Shown here piece by piece: positions 33,935 through 41,752 of a stretch of DNA of 42,975 bases (within the stretch, counting starts at the first letter, position 1; each line of letters opens with the position of its first letter). The DNA is from Hellea sp. GTDB taxonomy: Bacteria; Pseudomonadota; Alphaproteobacteria; Caulobacterales; Maricaulaceae. The stretch covers positions 1 to 42,975 of the forward strand of contig JAQXEH010000070.1 in assembly GCA_029250925.1 (NCBI GenBank), written 5' to 3'. The position numbers were made by a program, and so were the translations under genes. The notes under the pieces were generated by a model that saw only the letters and a program-made list of their open reading frames with translations, made no database searches and was not told where the DNA came from.

Positions 33935-34489
33935 CTATCTCAGCCTTGTGTTAGCATTTCTATTAAGCGCCCATCCGTCTTCATTGGACCTTGCATCAAT
34001 AGGTCTTTCCTTACCGTAGGATACAGCAGTAATCTGCGTTGGGCTAACACCTTGACTGACCATAAAAGCACTTACAGAGGCCGCTCGTCTTGCCCCTAAT
34101 GCTAAGTTGTATTCTCGCGTTCCGCGTTCATCAGCATTACCTTCGATAACAATTTTGACATTAGAATAAGATTTCAACCAACTTGATTGAGCACGAAGAG
34201 AGGCCATTGCTATATCAGTTAATGAGTATTGATCATAATCGAAATAAACCCGAGTATCTCCACCAGAACTCAAAATGAAATCTTCAAGCGAACCAGGACT
34301 TGGCAGTTGTGGAAGAATTTGTTCTTCAACTACAGGTTCTTGTATTACTGGCGCTGGGGCTTCTTCAATAACAGCTGGAGCCTCAACTACGGGTGGAGGC
34401 GGCGGCGGGGCAGGCTGTACTTGTGGCTGGCTGGCGCATGCACTGAGTGCTAATATAGAAAATGAAATAGCAATTGGTTTAATATTCAT
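33935..34489 (-). CDS. pal: Peptidoglycan-associated lipoprotein Pal
   Basis: 184 residues. Signal peptide with lipobox Leu-Ser-Ala-Cys18, then a Pro/Val/Glu-rich linker (about 20-65), then an OmpA-like peptidoglycan-binding domain (about 75-184) with the Asn-Ala-Asp-Glu-Arg-Gly-Thr-Arg-Glu-Tyr-Asn loop that holds diaminopimelate. AGGAC precedes the ATG. Anchors the outer membrane to peptidoglycan and pairs with TolB. There is a 139-nt gap to tolB, so it may have its own promoter. Confidence 0.98.
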   Translation of the reverse strand: MNIKPIAISFSILALSACASQPQVQPAPPPPPPVVEAPAVIEEAPAPVIQEPVVEEQILPQLPSPGSLEDFILSSGGDTRVYFDYDQYSLTDIAMASLRAQSSWLKSYSNVKIVIEGNADERGTREYNLALGARRAASVSAFMVSQGVSPTQITAVSYGKERPIDARSNEDGWALNRNANTRLR

Positions 34490-34628
34490 GTTTAAGTCCT
34501 TCCATAGGCGAATAACTCATCCAGTAAAGCCGCAGATTAACAATCAATCAAGAAAAAAATTATCTAGTGAGCTTTAAAAAGTATATTTTAAGAATAAACA
34601 ACGGGAAAATTATTCCTATAATGTTTTC

Positions 34629-35963
34629 TTAAGGCAACAATGGTGACCAGGCTGGATCGGACGCTTTGCCAGGCGTATTTATTTTTTGCAAGTTACGGCC
34701 TGATAAATCAATCGACCAAATAGAGTTAGATCCATATCGACCTCTCGTTTCCCTGGAGAAAACAATAACCCGTCCATTTGGAGACCAAGTAGGGCCTTCA
34801 TCCATAAAACTGTCAGTTAGAAGTCTCTCATCACTACCATCTGGATTTATGACGCCTATGGAAAACCTACCTTTTAAGCTTTTAACAAATGCAATTTTAT
34901 CTCCTCGCGGAGACCATACAGGAGATGAATATCTGCCCTCACCATAACTTATTCTTTTTTTATCTGTTCCATCTGATTTCATAACATAGAGATGAGGATT
35001 ACCTCCCCTATCTGAATTAAAAACAATATGTCCGCCATCAGGAGAATAACTACCAGAGACATCTATTGATGAGTCATTAGTCAAACGAATTGATAACCCA
35101 CTATCCAGATCGAGAGAATATATATCACTGTTACCATCTTTAATCATTGATAAGACTAATTTATTACCATCGGCTGAAAACCGCGGCGCAAAAGTCATTC
35201 CAGGAAACGATCCTAGCCTTGTACGTTTTCCTGTTTCTATTTCTAAAAGATAAACGCTTGGAGTAATGTTTTCATAACTCATATAAACTATTTTTTGTGC
35301 TGATGGAGAAAACCTAGGGGTAATAATAAGTTGGGACCCATCGGTAAGTAATTTCGTTCCATAACCATCTTGATCCATAATAGCTAAACTTTTTTTGCGG
35401 TTAAGTTTTGTGCCTTTTTCATCAATAAAGACTATTCTACTATCAAAATAACCAATTTCCCCCGTAAGCGCCTTATATATTTCATCTGAGGCTTTGTGAG
35501 CAGCTCTTCTCCATTGATCTTTTATAGTGATGAATCTTATTCCGATTAATTGCTTGCCAGCAAATATATCCCATAAACGAAATTCAACTCTTAGTTTATT
35601 TGTACCCTCCGGCACTATCCGTCCAGAAACCAACGCTTGAGCATTTATAACACGCCATGAAGAAAAATTAGGCTGATAATCGATATTTGCTTGGGTCTCT
35701 AAAAAACCTTCAGGGTTTAAAGACACAAAAAGTCCAGATCGTTGCAAATTGCTTCTTATAACAGACGCCATATCACCTCCAAGTTGAGATAATTCAGCAC
35801 TCGCAGCCAAAAAATTTGGAACAGCCACTGGGGTTGGGTCAATATTTCCCTTTGTTATATCAATCGTGAGCTGGGCTCCAGCGGAAACTGAATTCATCAC
35901 CACTAGAAAAAAATATAAACTGATATGATTAAAAATACTTTTTAAAGCGTTAAGTTTTTTCAT
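34629..35963 (-). CDS. tolB: Tol-Pal system protein TolB
   Basis: 444 residues. Periplasmic; signal peptide about 1-30 ending Ser-Ala-Gly-Ala. An N-terminal two-lobe domain (about 31-165) is followed by a six-bladed beta-propeller with repeated Ser-Pro-Asp/Asn-Gly motifs (for example [10 protein letters not shown], [10 protein letters not shown] and Trp-Ser-Pro-Asn-Gly-Arg). Binds Pal. Its start is 9 nt after the tolA stop. Confidence 0.98.
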   Translation of the reverse strand: MKKLNALKSIFNHISLYFFLVVMNSVSAGAQLTIDITKGNIDPTPVAVPNFLAASAELSQLGGDMASVIRSNLQRSGLFVSLNPEGFLETQANIDYQPNFSSWRVINAQALVSGRIVPEGTNKLRVEFRLWDIFAGKQLIGIRFITIKDQWRRAAHKASDEIYKALTGEIGYFDSRIVFIDEKGTKLNRKKSLAIMDQDGYGTKLLTDGSQLIITPRFSPSAQKIVYMSYENITPSVYLLEIETGKRTRLGSFPGMTFAPRFSADGNKLVLSMIKDGNSDIYSLDLDSGLSIRLTNDSSIDVSGSYSPDGGHIVFNSDRGGNPHLYVMKSDGTDKKRISYGEGRYSSPVWSPRGDKIAFVKSLKGRFSIGVINPDGSDERLLTDSFMDEGPTWSPNGRVIVFSRETRGRYGSNSIWSIDLSGRNLQKINTPGKASDPAWSPLLP

Positions 35964-35972
35964 GGCTTCTTT

Positions 35973-36713
35973 CTATAGCTCAGGTCTAAAATTAAGAGTA
36001 ATTTTTTTCCATTGGTTATATTTTTTTTCTGGCAAAAAACTATAAGGAGCACATTGTGAAACTGCCCTAACAGCTCTTTGTTCAGCCACATCCCAAAAAG
36101 TATTTCCTGGATCCAGTTGCCTTTGCTCCGATCGGTTGATGACTTGAACATTTTGAACAAAACCTCCTGGGAGCATTTCTACCTCAAGTTTTACAATTAA
36201 ATTTTCTGGGTTCACAGCATCAACTGGTATTCTCCAACAACGGTACATTGCTGACTGCAATGCATTTACTTCACTAACAGTCATTTTATTGCCCTCGCCT
36301 TTAGATAACTTTTCAATTGTATCATTGTCGTTATGCAATGAAGAGGAGCTATTTAGTCTTTGCATGCTATTTTCTTGGTTTTTATCGACCATTAATGCTA
36401 ATTTTTCTAAATCAAATATATATTTTCCAGAGGCATCACTATTTAAATCAAATTCATTAGCAGAGTCATTAAAATCTCTTTTGTTATTTAATAAAGAAGA
36501 CTTTGTATCATTTTGCCTAATACGTGTTTTAGCTACTACAGGGGATTTTTCAATGTATGTGCCTTTAATGTTCGTATTATCTGAAATTGTAACTAAATTT
36601 ATGGGGACAATTGTAGATTTTGGTAAATTTTCTAGCTTTGTTTCAAATAGAAACACCCCCCCAACCAGTGCAGTCATATGACATAAAAGTGATATCAAAA
36701 AACCAAAGCGCAT
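35973..36713 (-). CDS. tolA: Tol-Pal system protein TolA
   Basis: 246 residues, much shorter than E. coli TolA (about 420). One N-terminal membrane helix (about 3-23), a polar Asn/Ser/Asp-rich middle without the long Ala/Lys helix of enterics, and a C-terminal TolA domain (about 148-246). The C-terminal domain carries a Cys pair (Tyr-Arg-Cys-Trp and Ser-Gln-Cys-Ala-Pro-Tyr), likely a disulfide. Starts at the base after the tolR stop. Links the TolQR motor to TolB and Pal across the periplasm. Confidence 0.93.
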   Translation of the reverse strand: MRFGFLISLLCHMTALVGGVFLFETKLENLPKSTIVPINLVTISDNTNIKGTYIEKSPVVAKTRIRQNDTKSSLLNNKRDFNDSANEFDLNSDASGKYIFDLEKLALMVDKNQENSMQRLNSSSSLHNDNDTIEKLSKGEGNKMTVSEVNALQSAMYRCWRIPVDAVNPENLIVKLEVEMLPGGFVQNVQVINRSEQRQLDPGNTFWDVAEQRAVRAVSQCAPYSFLPEKKYNQWKKITLNFRPEL

Positions 36714-37151
36714 CTATTGATTAATTGGGTCGGTTACCAATCCGATATTTTCGAAACCCGCTGTATTTATTCGCGCCATGACTTTCAAAATCTTTCCATA
36801 ATCAGCTGAACGGTCTCCCCTAATGTAAATTTTTTCTTTATATCCGTTTTCACTAATTGCATTTAGCTTCGCGGCCAATTGATCAAATGCAATCTCCTTC
36901 TCTTGAATAAAAACTTTGCCATTAGAGTCTATTGTTACTGTTAAGGGGTCTTTTTGAGACGATAAACTTTTAGCCTCAGTTTTTGGTAAATTCACAGGAA
37001 CCCCAACACTTAATAGTGGAGCAGCAATCATAAAAACAATTAAAAGAACCAGCATAACATCAACCAAAGGAGTAATGTTAATTTCAGATTTTAATCTAGA
37101 ATTAAGCCGATGACTTTTCCGATATTTGTTTCTTTCACGAAAATTAGTCAA
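36714..37151 (-). CDS. tolR: Tol-Pal system protein TolR
   Basis: 145 residues, ExbD/TolR family. A single membrane helix (about 31-50) has the proton-path aspartate in Thr-Pro-Leu-Val-Asp-Val-Met-Leu-Val-Leu-Leu, then a periplasmic domain. The start codon is TTG with GGAG six bases upstream, 12 nt after tolQ. No upstream ATG fits. Confidence 0.96.
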   Translation of the reverse strand: MTNFRERNKYRKSHRLNSRLKSEINITPLVDVMLVLLIVFMIAAPLLSVGVPVNLPKTEAKSLSSQKDPLTVTIDSNGKVFIQEKEIAFDQLAAKLNAISENGYKEKIYIRGDRSADYGKILKVMARINTAGFENIGLVTDPINQ

Positions 37152-37163
37152 TTTTTTCTCCAG

Positions 37164-37892
37164 TTATGTATTCTTAGAAATTTTCCTAGATAAAATAGCA
37201 GATAGTTCATCAGCATACCCCTCAAGGCGTCCACCATACTTGTTCAAATCAGCGGTATACTTATTATAAAAAATAACGGCTGGGATTGCAGCTATAAGGC
37301 CTAAAGCAGTAGCAAAAAGTGCCTCAGCTATACCTGGAGCCACCACAGTTAAACTTGTATTTTGCGATACTGCAATAGCGCGGAAAGAGTTCATAATTCC
37401 CCAAACTGTACCAAACAAACCTATGAAAACTGATGAGGATCCTATCGTTGCCAATATAGTCATACCTCTCTCTAGCTTTGACAACTCCCTATTCACAATT
37501 AAATTCATGATGCTATCTATTCGGTACTGAGATGACATAGATGCGTTAGATTTAATTTTTAAAGAACTATATTCATCATATTCTTTAATAGCTGCAGAAA
37601 AAACACGAGACATTGGATCACTTAAACTATCTTTTAACTCAACCTTAAGCTCATCAAGGGTTTTACCTGACCAAAAAATATCCTCAAATATTTTTGCATG
37701 CTTATTTAAAGAAAAAATCATAATCCCTTTTTCAACCGCTATGGCCCAAGACCAAATAGACGCCGCTATTAGGATAAGCATCACTCCCCTAACAGCCCAG
37801 TCTGCTCGCAAAAATAAAGAACCAAAAGAAAAATCACTGGTAACAATTGCATCTAAGGAATTGCTTTGTAAAAATAACTCAAATAACTGCAT
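37164..37892 (-). CDS. tolQ: Tol-Pal system protein TolQ
   Basis: 242 residues, ExbB/TolQ family, with three membrane helices (about 29-51, 145-165 and 178-200) and the conserved Gly-Leu-Phe-Gly-Thr-Val-Trp-Gly-Ile-Met and Ala-Pro-Gly-Ile-Ala-Glu-Ala-Leu-x-Ala-Thr-Ala-Leu-Gly-Leu motifs. Proton-driven motor of the Tol-Pal system. I chose ATG 37892, preceded by GGAG at eight bases; a TTG 45 nt upstream adds residues unlike the family. It heads the tolQRAB-pal run; ybgC, usually adjacent, lies about 1 kb away. Confidence 0.96.
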   Translation of the reverse strand: MQLFELFLQSNSLDAIVTSDFSFGSLFLRADWAVRGVMLILIAASIWSWAIAVEKGIMIFSLNKHAKIFEDIFWSGKTLDELKVELKDSLSDPMSRVFSAAIKEYDEYSSLKIKSNASMSSQYRIDSIMNLIVNRELSKLERGMTILATIGSSSVFIGLFGTVWGIMNSFRAIAVSQNTSLTVVAPGIAEALFATALGLIAAIPAVIFYNKYTADLNKYGGRLEGYADELSAILSRKISKNT

Positions 37893-38085
37893 AGAATATG
37901 CTCCATTTTTTCTCTTACTAGTATGTATATATAACAAACAAAGCTTAATAAATTACCTACTAAGTAAATAAGTTTTTGATATTTAGTAACAACTTAACAA
38001 ATTATTTGTAATATCCAGAGGAAAATTTAACACTAATTAGCTTAATTTATAATAATATGCTAAGTTGATTTCACAGGAGTTATCA

Positions 38086-38445
38086 ATGAAATTCAGCATC
38101 AAAAATTTAAGTATCTTACCCTTTATTGGGTTATTGTCATGCGAGACACTACCTGAAAATCAAAATGTGACTAATCCTAATGTTGCCCCCATGGAAACAT
38201 GTATTGCCATATCTGAGTTAAGAAAAGTAGAGCTTCCTGCAGAGACAAAGATACAATACGCCATCACAATTATAGATAACCCGCCATACGAGCCAATTGA
38301 AAATAAAGTAAAAAGAGAAATTGTTACCAAGCAAGCCAGTATTTATTATCAAGACTCAAATGGAAATAAAGTTCTAGATATATGTGATAAAGAAAATATT
38401 ATAATTGGCGGCATTGGCCCTGAAATCGGAGAAACAATTAATTAA
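38086..38445 (+). CDS. Small hypothetical lipoprotein
   Basis: 119 residues. Signal peptide with lipobox Leu-Leu-Ser-Cys19, so a lipoprotein. The mature part has two further Cys residues (in Met-Glu-Thr-Cys and Asp-Ile-Cys-Asp) and a central beta-prone region. I do not recognise the family. ATG 38086 is preferred, with AGGAG seven bases upstream. It lies on the opposite strand between tolQ and ybgC, breaking the usual cluster, and would be transcribed divergently from tolQ. Confidence 0.75.
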   Translation: MKFSIKNLSILPFIGLLSCETLPENQNVTNPNVAPMETCIAISELRKVELPAETKIQYAITIIDNPPYEPIENKVKREIVTKQASIYYQDSNGNKVLDICDKENIIIGGIGPEIGETIN

Positions 38446-38470
38446 AAAAGTTAATCCAGATAATAAAAGT

Positions 38471-38821
38471 TCACGCGCCTCTTGGATAAGATGTTCCAAA
38501 TCGCTGACTATAATAACGGCCAATATCGCGAACATTATTTAAAAAATGGTATCCATTAACTGATAAAAGTCCGCAATTCTTATAAATTGGACTTATATCA
38601 CTTAGTATCAAAGTAGGGCAATTTTGATTTTCGTAACCGATCATATCTTCTAACTGTTCTCTTGGCTTTTCAATTGAGGTGTAAATAATCTCTAAACTAG
38701 GCTTAATAATTGGGAAGTAATTTATAATACCCCACATTTCCGCACACTCAGGGCAATATTCTTGCCTGCCATTGTCAAAGAAATCATTAGGGAGTAAAAA
38801 AAGCTGATCTTTATATAAAAT
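38471..38821 (-). CDS. DUF3088-like protein, probable ATT start
   Basis: 116 residues from the ATT at 38821. The first ATG in frame (38737) gives only 88 residues, but the open frame upstream encodes Lys-Asp-Gln-Leu-Phe-Leu-Leu and Tyr-Cys-Pro-Glu-Cys-Ala, which match the usual start of DUF3088 proteins as I remember them. That part includes the Cys-x2-Cys pair. The C-terminal part (Glu-Asn-Gln-Asn-Cys-Pro-Thr-Leu-Ile-Leu, then Arg-Tyr-Tyr-Ser-Gln-Arg-Phe-Gly) also fits this family of thioredoxin-like fold proteins of unknown function. No ATG, GTG or TTG exists between 38737 and the upstream stop (38849-38851). AAGGGG lies seven bases before ATT 38821. Confidence 0.65.
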   Translation of the reverse strand: MLYKDQLFLLPNDFFDNGRQEYCPECAEMWGIINYFPIIKPSLEIIYTSIEKPREQLEDMIGYENQNCPTLILSDISPIYKNCGLLSVNGYHFLNNVRDIGRYYSQRFGTSYPRGA

Positions 38822-38880
38822 GGTATTGCCCCTTATATTGATACAAAGTTAGTAGAATTATATCCTAATATATTTAGTAT

Positions 38881-39327
38881 TTAATCAGTTAGTAAATATT
38901 GCGACAGCTGAGTAGTCATCCAGCTTGGTGCTCTTTTAGGCTTGCCTTCAGGTGAGATACATGCTGCTTCACTGAAAGCAGTAACAAGTAATTCATCACC
39001 CCTATAACACGATTGACTCACCCAAAGTCGAGCACCTTTAATTTTATCATAAGTAGTAACAATATTTAAATCATCATCTATTTTTGCAGACTTTTTATAC
39101 TCAAGCTGAATGCTTCTGATTGCAAAAGCAATTGGTTCCTCAGAATTCCATAGCTCAGCGTGCTTAAATCCAACTAACCTAAAAAAACTACTTCTAGCTC
39201 TTTCAAAAAACCTTAAATAGTTTGCATAATATACTATACCAGTGAAATCAGTATCTTCATAGAATACACGTATTGGGTAATAATGTTCTCTACCTTTAAA
39301 TTCACCCGTCGTAGAAATTAAATCCAT
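38881..39327 (-). CDS. ybgC: Acyl-CoA thioesterase YbgC
   Basis: 148 residues, hot-dog fold, associated with the Tol-Pal system. It carries the signature Tyr-Glu-Asp-Thr-Asp27-x-x-Gly-Ile-Val-Tyr-Tyr-Ala-Asn-Tyr-Leu-Arg-Phe-Phe-Glu-Arg-Ala-Arg, with Asp27 the catalytic residue. Hydrolyses short-chain acyl-CoA. It begins on the base right after the ruvB stop, so both are one unit. Confidence 0.95.
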   Translation of the reverse strand: MDLISTTGEFKGREHYYPIRVFYEDTDFTGIVYYANYLRFFERARSSFFRLVGFKHAELWNSEEPIAFAIRSIQLEYKKSAKIDDDLNIVTTYDKIKGARLWVSQSCYRGDELLVTAFSEAACISPEGKPKRAPSWMTTQLSQYLLTD

Positions 39328-40362
39328 CTATTTATCGCCGTCAATCTCAGTGGTCATATTATTTTTAGGTATCGGCAACCCTAGGTGCGTATATGCTCTT
39401 GGAGTTGCAATTCTACCTCTAGGAGTTCGTTGTAAAAAACCTAATTGTATTAAATAAGGCTCAATTACGTCCTCAATAGCATCACGAGCTTCAGATAATG
39501 CTGCAGCTAAAGTATCGACTCCAACAGGACCCCCATAAAACATCTCGCATATTGCCTTTAAATAACTGTTATCTTGCTGATCTAAGCCAGTTGCATCAAC
39601 GCCCAACCTCAAAAGAGCTTCATTTGCAGCCTTATGATTAACCTCAACATAACCACTATCTTCGGCTAAGTCTCTCACTCGCCGAAGTAGGCGGCCTGCA
39701 ACTCTGGGTGTACCACGTGAACGGTTTGCAATTTCTTTAGCTCCGTCCTCTGTTAAAGTCATATTAAGTTTTTTGGAACTTCGGAGTATAATCGCAGTCA
39801 ACTCTTGAGCTGAATAAAACTCTAAACGAATCGGTATGCCGAAACGGTCTCTCAACGGGGTGGCCAAAAGTCCGGCTCTAGTTGTAGCTCCTATTAATGT
39901 GAACGGAGATAAATCAATTTTAATTGACCTAGCAGCAGGCCCATCACCAATAATCAGATCTAGTTCAAAATCCTCCATAGCTGGATATAAAACCTCTTCA
40001 ACACTTGGATTTAAGCGATGTATTTCATCAATAAATAAAACGTCGCGAGGCTCTAAGTTTGTCAGTAATGCCGCCAGATCACTAGCTTTGCTAATTACAG
40101 GACCAGATGTAGATCGAAAATTAACGCCTAACTCCCTTGAAACAATCTGCGCAAGTGTAGTCTTACCCAATCCTGGGGGGCCAGATAACAATATGTGATC
40201 TAAAGATTCTTCTCTGCGCCTGGCGGCATCCACATAAACCTTGAGATTCTTTATTACTTCTTTTTGACCTGTAAAGTCACTGAAAGACAATGGCCTCAAA
40301 GCGCGGTCATAACCGTCACCAGATTGGTTATCAGCATCAATAATTCTATTTTGATCTTCCAA
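39328..40362 (-). CDS. ruvB: Holliday junction branch-migration helicase RuvB
   Basis: 344 residues. AAA+ motor driving branch migration with RuvA. N-terminal Leu-Arg-Pro-x-x-Phe-x-Asp-Phe-x-Gly-Gln, Walker A Gly-Pro-Pro-Gly-Leu-Gly-Lys-Thr (61-68), Walker B Leu-Phe-Ile-Asp-Glu-Ile-His-Arg, Gly-Ala-Thr-Thr-Arg and the C-terminal winged helix ending Arg-Thr-Pro-Arg-Gly-Arg. Directly abuts ruvA upstream and ybgC downstream. Confidence 0.98.
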   Translation of the reverse strand: MEDQNRIIDADNQSGDGYDRALRPLSFSDFTGQKEVIKNLKVYVDAARRREESLDHILLSGPPGLGKTTLAQIVSRELGVNFRSTSGPVISKASDLAALLTNLEPRDVLFIDEIHRLNPSVEEVLYPAMEDFELDLIIGDGPAARSIKIDLSPFTLIGATTRAGLLATPLRDRFGIPIRLEFYSAQELTAIILRSSKKLNMTLTEDGAKEIANRSRGTPRVAGRLLRRVRDLAEDSGYVEVNHKAANEALLRLGVDATGLDQQDNSYLKAICEMFYGGPVGVDTLAAALSEARDAIEDVIEPYLIQLGFLQRTPRGRIATPRAYTHLGLPIPKNNMTTEIDGDK

Positions 40363-41004
40363 CTACTTACCCAGTTCTTTTAGTGCCAACTTAATCAGGT
40401 CATCTAACAAAGGTGCACCATCTATTATATTGTAGGCTCTTGCAACCGCTCGCAATGCATCAGATTGCCCAACACCTAAATTTTCAAGGGCCGATATTGC
40501 ATCATTTCTTAGGGTTAATTCCGTATTTTCAATTTTTTTGCTGTCTGAGTGTGATAAATGACTATCTAAATTAGAGGCATTTGAACCTAATAAACCTCTT
40601 GTTCTAGGTAGGGGTTTTGATGCTAGCTCGCTGGCTATTCTACTTGCAGACTTTGGCCCTATCCCCTTTGCTTGTGCAAAAGCATTTTTATCACCTAGGC
40701 TAGCAGATGAAAGAATTTGGCTTGGACTCAAAATATCAAGAATTGCCAATGCAGCTTTAGGACCTACTCCTTGAACTGATTGCAAATGCACAAACCATGA
40801 CCGCTCATCTTCAGTCTCAAAAGCATATAACGTTATTGCTTGTTCTCGAACATGTGTTTCTACATGCATACACACTGTTTCCCCAACCGTAATATCTGCG
40901 CTAGCTTTGGAGGCACATTGAACTAAATATCCGACACCATTTACATCGACAATAATTTCACCCTCACCTTTTACAAGACAAGTTCCGGTCAGCATGCCTA
41001 TCAT
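40363..41004 (-). CDS. ruvA: Holliday junction branch-migration protein RuvA
   Basis: 213 residues. Tetramer that holds the four-way junction. N-terminal OB domain (Met-Ile-Gly-Met-Leu-Thr-Gly, then Val-Asp-Val-Asn-Gly-Val-Gly-Tyr), helix-hairpin-helix motifs (Val-Gln-Gly-Val-Gly-Pro-Lys-Ala-Ala and Ala-Lys-Gly-Ile-Gly-Pro-Lys-Ser-Ala), and a C-terminal RuvB-binding domain (about 160-213). ATG 41004 overlaps the ruvC stop (ATGA) and matches the family N terminus; longer frames are not supported. Confidence 0.97.
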   Translation of the reverse strand: MIGMLTGTCLVKGEGEIIVDVNGVGYLVQCASKASADITVGETVCMHVETHVREQAITLYAFETEDERSWFVHLQSVQGVGPKAALAILDILSPSQILSSASLGDKNAFAQAKGIGPKSASRIASELASKPLPRTRGLLGSNASNLDSHLSHSDSKKIENTELTLRNDAISALENLGVGQSDALRAVARAYNIIDGAPLLDDLIKLALKELGK

Positions 41005-41507
41005 GACGCCTTCCCATATATATTTTTTAAAGAATTCATGTTTTGCGAATGGCATATTGCAACAGCCAGCGCATCTGCCGCATCACCTGCCACAACTTTA
41101 CTAGAAGGCAATAAAACATTTATCATATGCGCAACCTGTGACTTATCGGCAGCGCCCGTACCAACAACAGATTTTTTAACAGAACGTGGCGAATATTCTC
41201 CAACATCGAGGCCTGCTAAACTTGAAGGTATTAAACAAGCTGCCCGAGCATGGCCTAGTTTAATTGCACTAGCAGGATTATTTTTCATGAAAGCCTCCTC
41301 AACTGCTGCTGCTTCTGGGGAGTAATCCTTAATGATTTCAGTAATAGCTACAAAGAGTTCCCGAAGACGAATATGCAGGTTATTTCTAGATACGGGCTTA
41401 ATAACTCCGTGGGCGACATGCTTTATTTTCATACCATGAGCATCAATTATACCCCACCCACAAGATACTAAGGATGGATCAAAACCTATAACACGGGATT
41501 TCATCAT
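41001..41507 (-). CDS. ruvC: Holliday junction resolvase RuvC
   Basis: 168 residues. RNase H-fold endonuclease that cuts Holliday junctions. The first catalytic aspartate is in Ile-Gly-Phe-Asp-Pro-Ser-Leu near residue 10, the glutamate in Ala-Val-Glu-Glu-Ala-Phe, and the C-terminal aspartates in Asp-Ala-Ala-Asp-Ala-Leu-Ala-Val-Ala. Start at 41507 or the adjacent ATG 41504; an ATG further upstream (41528) adds seven unlikely residues. First gene of the ruvCAB-ybgC unit, divergent from dnaB. Confidence 0.96.
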   Translation of the reverse strand: MMKSRVIGFDPSLVSCGWGIIDAHGMKIKHVAHGVIKPVSRNNLHIRLRELFVAITEIIKDYSPEAAAVEEAFMKNNPASAIKLGHARAACLIPSSLAGLDVGEYSPRSVKKSVVGTGAADKSQVAHMINVLLPSSKVVAGDAADALAVAICHSQNMNSLKNIYGKAS

Positions 41508-41666
41508 AAAAGAACAGTAGGGGAACATTGAACAAATGCCAAGCTTTATTGAATTAATAAAGTATTACCTGAGGGATAAAATGACTTAAAAGAAATCTTT
41601 GCACCAAGCATTGCTTAACATGAACTCTTTTCATGGCGTGTTATCCCCGTTTTTCACATGATTGTT

Positions 41667-41675
41667 TGTGGATAA
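41667..41675 (-). promoter_or_regulatory. Perfect DnaA-box 9-mer before dnaB
   Basis: TTATCCACA on the minus strand, 78 nt upstream of the dnaB start, with a near match TTATCCCCG on the plus strand at 41641-41649. An identical 9-mer at about 5552 inside a coding gene shows that chance matches occur, so functional use is uncertain. Confidence 0.35.
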
Positions 41676-41752
41676 AATTTTTTAGTGACTTTCAAAGTTA
41701 AAATAATAATTTTAAGGCTATGAGACTTAGTAATCTTGGAATAAAGAATGAT

